DNA from: Cheilinus undulatus
Taxonomy: Eukaryota > Chordata > Actinopteri > Labriformes > Labridae
Length of the DNA stretch: 64,000 bases
Direction: 5' to 3'
NCBI RefSeq assembly: GCF_018320785.1
Contig: NC_054866.1
Span: forward strand, 28,435,000 to 28,498,999
Shown one piece after another: positions 48,442-59,400 of the stretch; position 1 is the first letter of the stretch; the number at the start of each line of letters is the position of its first letter. The notes beneath the pieces are model-generated. The model saw nothing but the letters and a program-made list of their open reading frames with translations. It had not been told where the DNA came from and ran no database searches. Both the position numbers and the translations under genes were made by a program.

Positions 48442-51400
48442 GTAAGTTTGTATTTTAATTAAAATATGGGTTACGTATTACGACGCTTTGTCGCGTTTAA
48501 ATATTGACTGAAAAATACTCAACAGTTGGTGGAAGTGTGATGGTGAAACAGTTATTCAGCTGAAGTGCAGACAAACCATATAAACGTGGATTTACAGTTG
48601 TTATCCGTGAACTAAATACTGAATGAAAATCACCGGTTTGCTTGGAAATTAAATATGACTTGTAACTGAGACGAATTTTTGTTTGTCAGTGACGTTTGAG
48701 TTTTACTTTCAAATTCGTTCTGATGCACAGACGCATTGCAGAGTATCTACTGTAGCTTTTAGCTTCAAACTGTATGTTAACCTAAATCACAGCTGTCAAC
48801 AGTAGCAGATAAACACTCGCAGGGCGCTGCAGTATCAGAGGTGACTGCATTGAAAGCTGCTCCATAGACTGCTGTTACAGACGTAGACTGCACGTAAGCT
48901 CCAAAGTAAACTTAACATTCTCCCTCTTTTTGCTTTTGTTTGTCAGCTTATTCATGACTTAAAAATACTGCTACCAAACATTAACGAAAAACATGGGGGG
49001 ATAAAGGGCGGTGGCGCAGTGAGTGCCAAGCTTGTTTTACATAATGACCTGACAACGTCTGCGGGGGATCCGTTTTCAGGCTTCCCCTACATGAGTCTGT
49101 GTCCTTCAGTTATTCCACCCCCATTAATATACATGAGGCTGCAGCATTAAAACATCGTGTTCCTACATGTTTCACTTCTTTCCGATTGTCAATGTCTTTA
49201 AAACATAAAAGTCCTTTGCCCCTCAGACGCTCGTGGAGAGCTTTGTATGTCTGTCGATGACGTATACCAGCCAACCACGCCTCCACGTCGGGGAGCGTTG
49301 GAGCGCTGTCTCCGCCTCTTTCACCACGTGCGTGCCGGGCAACCCCTCCCAAAGATCGTGTATGAAGAAGATGAGTCACTCCTGCGTGCAATCGGAAGAA
49401 ATTGCAAAAAAGAAGCATTTTTGTACTGAACTTGTATAGGAAATCCATTGGTTTTCCCAATGAGACAAATTAAAACAAAGACAAGCAGTGCATCCCAGTT
49501 CAGTGAAATACTCATTTCTACAAGTCTTCTAAATTTCATGATTCCAAGTATATAAAGCCAGTTTGTTTGATTTCTGTAGCTGTTCAAAGCTTTATTAATA
49601 TTTCAGTCACATAAATACATGTTAATTAGAAAAATTAAATGTTGCATCAGACAATGGGCCATCAGAGTGGTACTTCTGTTCAAGCAAAGCTGTGAGACAG
49701 ATGAAGGTGTCCTACAGCTCATCTTTCTCGATCCATACATCTACCAGCTAGGGTTGGGAACCACAGAGTACCTCACAATACCATACATGTTACATGGTCC
49801 ACAATACCGATATTATCATGATACAGTGGTTCTGTGATAATCAATATATTGCAAGAAAATTGTATAACAATATATCACAAAATATGCCAAACTAAAGAAC
49901 ACAAAATAGTTGTAAAATGGTCAAGTGCAGGATTTTTCAATTTGTTCAGTGCAATTTAGTGTCAGTTTCACAGAATTTGACACAGACCAAGCTGAAACAC
50001 TGAACATAAAGTGCATAAAGTCTTCGCACATTTATGCGGTTTATATATACATTTATACAGTGTATGTATATACACAATTTATATAAAACTACTATGTAAT
50101 TTTAAGTTAATATGGAATATAAAAAAAAACTGTTAAACTATTAAAACATGTAGTCCTGCATCATCTAGCATTTTAACTATCTTTGTGCAATCTGAAGATG
50201 AGGATTTTCCCCATTTTCTGCACTGAATTAAATGCTGTCAGGATTTTTTTAAAGAAAAGGGGAATAAATCAATATAGAGTAAATGCATTCCAATCTTTTA
50301 TATTTCATGTTTTTAAGTCATCACATAACAACAAGGTGTTTGTGGATAGAGACTATGGGAGACAAGCCGGTCCTCAAGTCCAGCAAGGACTGATGGACTT
50401 TGTTGTGGGAAGGGCATTACGTGACAGACCACAGGTTTTTTTCATCGTATTACCGAAGTCGTCATTCGTAACAACACTAAGACGGTGCAGGTCCTTACAA
50501 AATAAAACAAAGTATTGACTGTGTGATTATGGTTTCATGAGTGCAGACCAAGCGGGAACCTCCGATCCTGAAAAATGTGCTAAAAAAGTACAAAAAATGG
50601 CTATACCACGAGTGTCCACTTGAGGCTGGCTGCAGGAACACTGGAAGTCCCGTCTGGACACATGTTAAACAGCTGGTTTTTACTCTAGAAATAAACTGGT
50701 TTACAGCCTGGTTCAAAACACCAAACATGTCTCATTAGCTAGTTTCTTCTTGTGTTTCCACTGTACGGGGGGTGAATTTTTTTGTACCACGATTGTTTGG
50801 ATTATATTTAGGATGAAAGCTGATTGGCACGCCTCATTTGATTGACAGATAGCTCGACAGGCAGAGGCTCTATTTCTGTCAACTAGAGAGTCTAATGCCT
50901 GCTGCCAGCTAGCGTTGCCTGTCGCCAACTAGCGGTCAGGGGTTGAACCATAAACTGCCACACCAACAAAGTAAATTAATAATTAATTAAATATTGATAC
51001 TGCATTTTAAATTATCGCTACAATATCACCCCACAAAATATCGCAATATTTTAGTGTATCTACATTTTGTACCACCCCTATTCCCTGCTATTACATCATT
51101 ATATCTGTATAATCATATCTGTATATCATATATATTTATATATATCATTATATTACATTATATCCACCTTTCACCATTGGACTATAATCTTTATTCACTA
51201 AAAAAGTTAACGTACAGCTTTCTTCCAGTAGGTCTGCGTAGGTATTTGGGAGGTTTTCATATAGGACTGGGCAGTTAATGGAAATATAGACTGAATCACA
51301 ATACAGTCTACTGCCATTTTTAACTCGCACAAGGTACAATATTTCTTTAACCTAATATGAGTTAAAATACCAGATTAAAACTCTTTTGCAGCAGAGATGT

Positions 51401-54400
51401 TGTGTCCCACACATCACGCAATCATTCAAGTGTCATTTTTTGGACTAGTTTACAAAAATCCTGCTGTCCTCATTTTCATATAGGCTTTTCTTATTTAAAG
51501 ATAGAATGACATAAAAATGATCACTCCCTTCTCTCCAGCTACTCATATTTAAATTTCAATGTCAGTCAAAATAATAACAATTTGATAGTTTTTCAAAAAA
51601 TTTCAGCCCCAGTTTAATCTATCAGATATTGTGTTGGATATAATACATAATGATTTATTGCTCACGTTGTTAAAAAATGGTATAATGAGGAACTTTAATT
51701 GCAATCACAAAAAATTACGAAGACTATTTTCCCATTAATTCAGCATAATTTCTATAGCATTCTGTCTTCTAAATTTAAATCTAACCCATCCCATTTCCAG
51801 TAAAGGCAAGCACAAAAATATAACATTTTTTGTACAGCTTGATACCAAATCCCTAAAGTTAATACTAACAGCTGAGCTGTTAAAATCATTTGTAGCTATA
51901 TTTGACTCAAACAGCTTTATTTTCAAGCTGAATGGGCTAAACTACTGCCCCATGTTGAGAAAATGCTAAAACAAGTTCCCTTTGGTTGCTTAAGGAGCCA
52001 GTACATGTCTACATTAATGTAGCGGTCTGATTTGAGTCAGATGGACAGACAGCAATGTATGGAGAGAGATGATGAGAGAACTGTTACAGTCAGGAGCAGA
52101 ACAATGCAGCATCACTCTGCATAAACTGTAACAGACTGAGAGAGTAAAGAAAGTTTAGATAACAGGTTCACTTTTAACCATTTAACTTTAATATTACTTT
52201 ATCATCAAGTTACTATCACTCTGTGTTTAAGAGAACAGAAGGATTTCTTCATTTACCTTATAAACATCAGTTAGGACCCTGTGTAATTATACATGTGGAT
52301 GTGTGTTAAAATGCAGGAACTATCTGACTGTTACACTGGTTATAATTATTTTATATCAGGGTTATCCAAACTGTGGCTCCTGGGCCAACTGTGGCCTTTT
52401 TTCAATAAATTAAAGGTTATTTCTATTTAATTAGTGAGTTTTATTCATTTACATAAACAAGACACTCTTTTTGATGGTAAAATTAGTGGAAATGTTTAAA
52501 AAAAAAAAAACTAATTCCAAAAATTTAAATGGAAAAATGGAATTTGGCAAAAATAAAACGGATTTCATAGGGCCCTAATCTTCCTCCAAGACCTGTTGCA
52601 TTAGATAAGCTGACCTTGATCTGTATGATTTATTTCATGTACTGTGCATAAAATGCCAAAAATTTGAGCACAGTTTTGATGTGTACAAGTGTGTTAACAG
52701 TGCTTCACAAATTTATTAGACTACCTGTCATATTTGTCTCAGAGACCATCCAGCATCATGAAGTGCTATAATGCAGACCCTTCATTTTCAGTGAGCTCTC
52801 CACATTTTACCATTTTGAACAGGAATGAGGAATTTCAAACTGAATTCACCTTTTTTTTTTTTTTTTTTTTTTTTTACCCAAATTTGAGCCGGCTCACTGG
52901 GCTTCTCTGAGAAGTCAGAAATGAATCAAGCATAACATTCAACCACTAAAACTAATTTTTCTGTTCAGGAATGCAAGTAAATAACTATAATTTGACATAT
53001 TAATCAAGAAATAATAATGTGCATTACAATTTTTTCAGTTTTTTAGTAAATCAGTAAATTTGAAAATTCATGGATAACAATAATAATTATATTTTAGCAT
53101 TAAAAATATCATTTGGGTTAGAGAGCTTCTACATATTGGTGTATTAACCATTGCAGAAACATAAAAAATTATTTTAGTAATTACCACTGTTGTTATTTTA
53201 GGGCAGCTGTGGCATAAACCTTACTTTGGATGGTGGTCTAATAAATTTGTTAAGCACTGTACATCCAGCAGTTTTAAAGACTTTGGAATGTGCCGTCGTT
53301 TTTCACTATTATCATAATGACGACATTTGTATGTTGAGAGAGGCTCAGAGTGAGAGCTCCTGCATGTCTCCAGCTCCTTGTGCCATGCTGCATTGAGAGA
53401 GCAGAGTCCTCCCCCTCCTCCTCCCTCCCTCTCTGCTACTGTAGAGCAGGTCACTGCTTGCAGAAAGTAGGCCAGTGTTTCTGTGTGCTGCTGCAGTTAT
53501 ATAATTTCTATAGAAAACCCTCTTGTTTTTAGGAGTGTTTCATAGGTTTTCACTTTACAAAAGACCACACAGCATCATGCGTGTATTGGCACTGTGCTAC
53601 TAAATTATCAGCCACTTATAATGAGCCATCTTACAAAAGCTGCATAGCAAAGAGACCAGAACATCTTGTTCTTTCCTACTTGTTTTGACTTTGAGACTTA
53701 GCTTTTTTACTGCAACGCCAAAAACACACACAGCAAAAGTGAAACCTCGAACTGTGAAAAATGATACTATTAAACAGCCTTTGAGCCTCTCAGAGCTAGG
53801 AAAAAAATTCCCTTTCACATGATTTTTACAAGAGTCATGATCACAAAGTATCACTGCCCTTAGGCTGTGCGTGTGCATGTACGTTTGCGGATTGAGACTA
53901 TAAAGTTTGTGAACTTTGAACTCTTTAGCAGCTGGACAAATACACTTTTGGTAGATTATTATCTGTGGGGAGTTTGTATTTTGTATGACAATGCTGAAAA
54001 TGTTTATTTCCAAACAGTGGGTATAACCTTTATGTCGAAAGAGAAAATCTCAGCAGTATCAGTCACACTGAAGATTTTAAATGTTGATGAACAGTACTAA
54101 ACACTGATTAATGTAATATTACCTGCTTACAAATTTAACCTGCTTTAAGTTAACATAACCACTTAAATTGCAAAGAATCTGTTACTGTATTATGTTGTTC
54201 ATCTGCAGATTTTGAGGAAAACCCTAGATAAAACTAGTGCAGTCTTATTACACTACCTGAAATTCTTTATTTCTATATATTCATACAACTGTGCTGAAAG
54301 TAAAAGTTGAGGGGATTATGTGGGTGATGAAGGTTTCTTTCTTCTCTGTTTTGTTTTCTGTCCTATTATATTTTCTCTGAAAATATTACAAGGATCAGTT

Positions 54401-57032
54401 TAGATGAAAATGGCTTAAGAAAAGTTTTGATTCAGTGTTGAGCCTTACTTTCTTTAGTGTTGAATTGTATCATTTTCTAATGACCTATAGTGATTCCTAA
54501 CCTCATATTTTCTATCAAATCTTGTATTTTGTAAACTGAAGTTTTAAGTATGCTTTTTTGGCCCTTTTGGCTTTATTCTTTGCCAAGTTACTTTATAATG
54601 AACCTCCTAACATGTAGTTAAGTCTAGTTTAGATTTGAGGTGAAGTGCTGCAGAGCTGCAGTGGTCCTCTTATGATGGAAATCATTTCTATTTCTCAACA
54701 TTACAGCCATGATAACAACACAGCATACATATATTACAAAAAGGTTGTTTTATTTTGAATGGGAAGTATGATACGGCTGATGAATATTCTTCTTAGCCCT
54801 CTATTATTGTCGAAACTTTGCAGTTTCACATGAGCTTGGACTATCTACTATATCATGAGCAAGCTCCCATATATGTTCATAATTAAATCTTTAACACATG
54901 AAGTTATATGTTGTATTAGGTAGCATTTAAAAAGTCAAACACACATTTAGTGGTGAGGAAAAGTGAGAGATGGGTTTTTAAATGGAAGTAAAGTGGATCT
55001 GTACTCCCGTTCACTGAACAACATGGTCAGAAGACTGTGGCTGGTATTACATTACAGTAAGATGAACCTTTTAAGGAGCCAGCATTTTCTTTGTTTTATT
55101 CAAGAGTGTTTGAGTCTTGCTGGGATTTTGTAAAATATTCTTTTGTGCCTGTAACAAAAGCAGCACATTTCACTACTGAACCATGAAAAAAATCACATAA
55201 GAATCTGCCATCTTTTACCCTTTTGCTATCATTTATTTGGAGTAACTGTTGTGTTGATAGAAATTTGCTGTGAGCAGCTGATATGGTGTTAGATAAGCTC
55301 CGAGTTCTTAAGTTAAACTTTTCTATGTTTTGATTTTTAACTTTAATCTTAAATATGTTATTATTAGTATCATTATTATTATTCAGAAAAAAAAACACAA
55401 GTCCATCAGGATGAGTGTGGCCTGTTGGAGGCCATTGTTTGTGTGCATTATGGAGTTTTACCATTAACTCTTAAAACATTATGTTTGCACCTCTGCACTC
55501 GTCATATGTAGCTCTTTACATCACAACCACTACCATAGATCTGTCTGTGATTGTTTTGTAAGTTAATAAGCATAGTGTGGTGTTGTGATTGATGTTACCT
55601 TAAGTGTTTACCTTGTTTCATCAACAGAGGAGGAACTGAGGGAGAAGCAACGTTTGGAGCAGCTAGCAGAACAGAGGCGTTCTGATGTGAACCATAATGT
55701 TGTCAACACAACCAATGTTTCCAAAGCAGATGAGCTCCGCGCTGAGTGCCGCCCAGCACCCATACTGCCCTCTCTGCCTCCCCCCTCCATGCCCATCACA
55801 GTCATCCCCATCCCTGTGGTCACCCCCAACCCTACAGGCTCACCAAACCTGCCTATTGCTACGCTCTCCCCTCCAGCCGCTCCGACTCCTGCTGCCACTC
55901 TGCCACGCTCTCCACAACCCAAACCCGACCACCCGCCCTTGGTGCTGACCAACAACCACAAGCCTCTGATACAGAACCACCAGCATCAGCCGCCGATCAT
56001 TGCCCTGACCAACAACAGTAAACCACAGCAGCAGACACACCAGCAGCTGGTCCAGCGTTACCCTGGCTCCATTGTGTCGTCTCCCCAGCAGCACACTTTA
56101 CTTCCCCAGCCAGGCCCTGTGCTCCAGCAGGCCCCTCAACAGAACGGCCCCATCAGCCGGGGGAGTCCTACTGATGATGGCCGCCAGCTAGACAATAAGA
56201 AGAGGCCTGGAGGGTGAGTCAAACCTGGTTCAATGTTTAAAATCAAAAAAGAATGTTTCTAATTTTTATTTGTCCTAATTTTATGAGTTCTAACCAGACA
56301 AGAATTTTTTTACTCTTACCCCTCTAAACCATGCAAAGAATTTTGTTGCATTTTAAATAAAGAAATACAAAACAAATGTCACTGTATTTAACTGCAAAAA
56401 CACTTAAGCCTTACCTTAAATTGGGCATGCACAGAAAACCCCTGTCATTAAATTTACCCCTATGGACAAGGCAGTAAACCTCCTCTTTGATTGATTTTCA
56501 TCATTCCCATCACTCTGCCCTTTTTGACACCAAATTCTTACTGTGCTCTCATTTGTGCTCTTACAGGGCAGGCACAAGAGAGGTGCATAACAAGCTTGAG
56601 AAAAACAGGTGGGTTCAACCTGTCTGCTATAGAGCCTCTTTAAAGAGAGATATCCAATATATTTATGTTGCTTTTGAGTAGTGTACCATTCACATAAAGT
56701 CATAGATTATTGTTCCTGTCGCTTCTGTTTTACAAGTTTACTCTTAAACTAAGTGAGGCCTAAATGTATTCATCACAGTTTAATTTTAAAGTTATTTTTG
56801 TACTTTTGTCTATCTATTTTGAATCATGTTCTTTTTTCAAAATTGTTAATCATAAGAAAAAAGGCCAGGTGTGCCATTAGTCCAGTCTAAAATCTACCCT
56901 CTGTGTCTTGTATCAATCAGACGAGCACATTTAAAGGAGTGCTTCGAGACGCTGAAGAAGAACATCCCCAACATAGATGAGAAAAAGACCTCCAATCTCT
57001 GTGTGCTGAGGAGCGCGCTGAGATATATTCAG
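48372..57032 (+). CDS. mnt: MNT, MAX-binding bHLHZip transcriptional repressor (5' four coding exons; 3' part outside window)
   Basis: Exons 48372-48441, 55628-56213, 56567-56608 and 56921-57032 join in frame to 270 residues with matching phases and GT-AG ends. MNT dimerises with MAX or MLX, binds CACGTG E-boxes and recruits SIN3, opposing MYC. Visible parts: the SIN3-interaction motif MSIETLLEAAKFLELQ at the N-terminus; a Pro/Gln/Asn-rich region containing ITVIPIPVV (human TVIPIPVV); the basic region REVHNKLEKNRRAHLKECFE with the E-box-contacting His, Glu and Arg; and helix-loop-helix to ALRYIQ. The leucine zipper (human SLKRKEKEYEHEM) should follow in the next exon; I did not find it between 57033 and 64000, so that intron exceeds 6.9 kb or the exon lies beyond the edge. 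Teleosts may have two mnt paralogues; which one this is cannot be told here. The ATG has G at -3. Confidence 0.93.
48442..49109. other. mnt: mnt intron 1, 5' part: no gene seen
   Basis: Nothing recognised. Confidence 0.4.
49110..49460. other. CpG-rich patch in mnt intron 1 with a CACGTG E-box
   Basis: About 350 bp with many CpGs and overlapping ORFs on both strands (116 residues on the minus strand, no recognised domain). It contains CACGTG at 49325-49330, the site bound by MYC/MAX/MNT dimers. It may be an intronic regulatory element; the ORFs are probably incidental. Confidence 0.35.
49749..51080. mobile_element. hAT-like element, possibly with nested repeats
   Basis: Left end TAGGGTTGGGAACC, right end GTACCACCCCTA (complement TAGGGGTGGTAC), an imperfect inverted pair. 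The flanking 8-mers CTACCAGC and TTCCCTGC agree only partly. Internal phrases such as CGAGTGTCCACTTGAGGCTG suggest a further nested repeat. No transposase seen. Confidence 0.5.
51081..52149. other. mnt: mnt intron 1: no gene seen
   Basis: AT-rich; nothing recognised. Confidence 0.4.
52150..52590 (-). repeat. Inverted copy of the repeat at 6560-6900
   Basis: The minus strand reads GATTTCATAGGGCC-complement, GGCCACAGTTGGCCCAGGAG, ATAACCCTGATATAAAATAA and CCAGTGTAA, in the same order as 6560-6900 on the plus strand. The two copies lie 46 kb apart in opposite orientation. Part of a dispersed family; in the other copy it is internal to a hAT-like element. Confidence 0.7.
52698..53259. mobile_element. 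Tc1/mariner-type MITE
   Basis: Terminal inverted repeats begin CAGTGCTTCACAAATTTATT and, at the other end, CAGTGCTTAACAAATTTATT (complement), matching at about 26 of 28 bases including AGAC(T/C)ACC. A TA follows the right end; on the left TA is separated by one base. About 560 bp, including a T run at 52850-52875; non-coding. Confidence 0.75.
53260..55627. other. mnt: mnt intron 1, 3' part: no gene seen
   Basis: AT-rich intron with chance-like ORFs. Ends in TTTCATCAACAG, the acceptor of exon 2. Confidence 0.45.
55628..56213 (+). CDS. mnt: mnt coding exon 2 (proline-rich region)
   Basis: Encodes EEELREKQRLEQLAEQRR, a Pro-rich stretch with LPSLPPPSMPITVIPIPVV, Gln/His/Asn-rich segments, and KKRPGG before GTGAGT. 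The conserved TVIPIPVV and KKRPGG anchor the identification. The low-complexity parts differ strongly from mammals, as expected for this region. Confidence 0.92.
56214..56566. other. mnt: mnt intron 2
   Basis: Short intron of about 350 bp; no feature beyond the splice sites. Confidence 0.6.
56567..56608 (+). CDS. mnt: mnt coding exon 3 (basic region, 42 bp)
   Basis: Very short exon encoding GAGTREVHNKLEKN plus two bases of Arg, between GCTCTTACAG and GTGGGT. It carries the DNA-contacting His and Glu of the bHLH basic region. Confidence 0.92.
56609..56920. other. mnt: mnt intron 3
   Basis: Short intron of about 310 bp; nothing recognised. Confidence 0.6.
56921..57032 (+). CDS. mnt: mnt coding exon 4 (helix-loop-helix)
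   Basis: Acceptor TATCAATCAG. Encodes RRAHLKECFETLKKNIPNID and EKKTSNLCVLRSALRYIQ, in phase 0 at CAG|GTGAGC. Close to human (RNIPNVDDKKTSNLSVLRTALRYIQ). Confidence 0.95.
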
Positions 57033-57379
57033 GTGAGCTGCTGGTATCTGGGCTTTTGGTTAAGACTAAGTCTTACCACTAACTGTGTGAGCTGTGCAGG
57101 ATTTAAAATGTAGTAAGGCCAGTACTTCAGCAGCTTTTTCTGCCTTTTTATTAAGTAACTTTTTCAGGGAGTGAATATTTGCGTTAATGCTGGGTTAAAC
57201 TCAAAAATGTGCAGGCTTTGTTATTACAATGTTTAGCAAAGACTTGACTATGAAAACTGGAGATGCCCATTCATACTTTTACATATCATCCATGGGAGTG
57301 ATTGACTGATCTGCTGCCAATAGGGGTCATATTTGGTGTTCTGAGATCATATACAAGTGGAAGAGGAGCCTGTTATAAG

Positions 57380-58490
57380 CAGTGCTTTAAGTGGAAAAAA
57401 ATAAGTGCCGGTACTCTCTTCTCATACAATCCCAGAACTAATTTTGGCGGTATGGAGCAAAAATCATATCTCAGTAGTAATTTAGCTGAATGGCTATACA
57501 TGTTTTATATTTGAATATTTTTAATCTACAAAGAAAAAACAAAAACAGTCACCTCTAAGTCAAATCCACAAGGATAAAATGTCCCGGTGTCATTTTTATT
57601 AACAGCAATCTGATCATTGTCAACATGGACATGGAAAATTAATAAAAATAAACGACATGTTTGTGGGGAAGACACTATTAAACAATAAACTCCTTAAGTA
57701 AAATAAGAAAAATGAAATGCTATTTCCCCACTAGACTCAGCACTGAAATAGATGATTTTGTGGTCAATAAGCGTATTAGTGTTAGTGATTCATAGTCCCA
57801 GTATTCCTGACTTTCTCTTCATGATTCCCTACACCATCCACTGTCCTGTCCTCTCCAAATAAAGGCAACAAGCCCTTAAATAAAAAAACCTATGAAATAA
57901 CAATATAAAAAATAAAACAAAAATATATACTGTTCATAAAAGGTAAAAAGGCTCTTTGATAAAATAGAAATATAAAATGCAGTGAATTCAGTAGCTGTTC
58001 TTTGTCACCAAATGCAGAGATTAATCAGCCCCTCTCCTCACTGACACCTGAGTCTCCGCTCCGTATGTGAGCTGACTTTGCCTCCGTATATCCAGGCTTT
58101 TTGTCTTCGTCAGTGAGTCAGCTGTTCTTTAAGCAAAACTACAGCCCCCGATCCTTTCACCAAAAGTCTGATCGGCCATTTTGAATACTGTTATTAAATA
58201 TGTTATTGGTGTTGATGTCTCGTTCAGCGGCAGTACGAACAGTGTCAGTGGAGCATCAAGCTCCTTGGTGGAGGAGGTGCTGCGCTTGCGTGCTGCGCTT
58301 GTGTGCTGCACCACTGTCCAGGAGAGGTGAACGATTTAATCTCTGGTTTTCCCTCCAACAGTGGCAGGTGAGTTCACCTGCCACTGTTGAGAAGTGACGG
58401 TATGCTGGAAAAAGTCCCGGCACGTCAAAGGGCAAAATTTAGAAGTGCCAGTACTGCGTACCGCTGCACACCAGCCCACTTAAAGCACTG
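57380..58490. mobile_element. hAT-type element with perfect 8-bp target duplication
   Basis: Starts CAGTGCTTTAAGTGG and ends CCACTTAAAGCACTG, an exact 15-bp terminal inverted repeat. The flanks GTTATAAG at 57372-57379 and 58491-58498 are identical. 1111 bp, no transposase frame. It contains a perfect 16-bp palindrome near its right side and GCACACCAGCCC just inside the right terminus. Confidence 0.9.
58356..58389. repeat. Perfect 16-bp inverted repeat with a 2-nt loop
   Basis: CAACAGTGGCAGGTGA, then GT, then the exact complement. Both arms contain CAGGTG/CACCTG E-boxes. It lies inside the hAT element. Confidence 0.9.
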
Positions 58491-58753
58491 GTTATAAGGA
58501 GCATAAAAGTCCTCCTTATTCAGTTAACAAAATATTTTTACTGACTGGACAAAAACCTCTCAAGCAGTAATGCAACAAGTATCCTACAGAAATTATACAA
58601 TGTGGTGATTCATCACGTGCTAATTTATGTGAAATAGGTTAATGGAGTTCTTAACAGAACAAAGAAGTTACACCTATTCAACAGGCTAAACACTTTGAAG
58701 AGGCTAATAAATAAATGGCAATATGTTTCAGGACATTAACTAAGGGCATTATG

Positions 58754-58845
58754 CAACTGCTGCAGTTATTTTACTCTGTTAAAATAACTGCAGCAGTTAT
58801 TTTAACAGCGTAAAATAACTGCAGCAGTTATTTTATGCTGTTAAA
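58754..58845. repeat. CTGCAG-centred palindromic repeat array
   Basis: Three units of AACTGCWGCAGTTATTTTA form alternating direct and inverted copies separated by CTCTGTTA, ACAGCG and TGCTGTTA spacers, followed by an A run. Neighbouring units can pair with each other to make competing hairpins. Confidence 0.8.
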
Positions 58846-58899
58846 AAAAAAAAAACGCTTTTCACCTCCAGACAACTCTACTCAATCAGTTAATCAGAC

Positions 58900-59070
58900 T
58901 TCAGTTGGGGCATGCAGATGCCCTAGCAATCTACAGCACTACCCATGTATCGGGTCCAAAACCGGCCTGTGGCCCTTTGCTGCATGTCTCTCCCCACTCT
59001 CTCCTGTTTCCAGCTCCATCCACTGTCCTCCTCCTATCAAATAAAGGCACGAAAAGCCAAAAAATATATC
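58900..59070 (+). mobile_element. tRNA-SINE 3' part
   Basis: CCCTTTGCTGCATGTCTCTC, CCCACTCTCTCCTGTTTCC and CTATCAAATAAAGGCAC, followed by GAAAAGCCAAAAAA, match the tail of the fish SINE seen at 6318-7660. The A-box region (GCATGCAGATGCCCTAG) is badly decayed. Confidence 0.6.
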
Positions 59071-59101
59071 TTAAAAAAATAAATAACCGGACTTCAGTTG
59101 T

Positions 59102-59400
59102 ATAACACCAATTCATAACCAAAGTTATGTAAAGAAATTAGGGCAGGTCTACACTGTATGTGCTGTGATACTATTCATAAAGAAATATCCAACAGGAATC
59201 CATCATAAGCTAAGCACTAAGCAACATTTAGCAAAGTTTCAGTGGAAAACTTCCCTTTATTGGGCAGAAACCTCAAACAGAATCAGACTTATGTTGAACA
59301 GCCATCTACTGAGGCTGGGTTGGGGCTGAAAAAGTATAGAAGGAAAAGCAGAAGGAGAGAGGTAAGGGAGATGCAGAAAGAGAGAAGGTACAGAATTTAC
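59102..59400 (+). repeat. Dispersed repeat, second copy of 21640-21990
   Basis: Shares AATTCATAAC, TAAGCACTAAGCAACATTTA and the AAACCTC..CAGAATCAGACT series with the copy in mettl16 intron 2, same orientation. Confidence 0.55.

Noticed and set aside
49110..49460. 116-residue minus-strand ORF in mnt intron 1 as a gene
   Set aside because: Open in several frames because of CpG-rich composition; no domain or splice context.
55608..56094. ORFs antisense and in other frames over mnt exon 2
   Set aside because: Shadows of the proline-rich coding exon; no splice or domain support.
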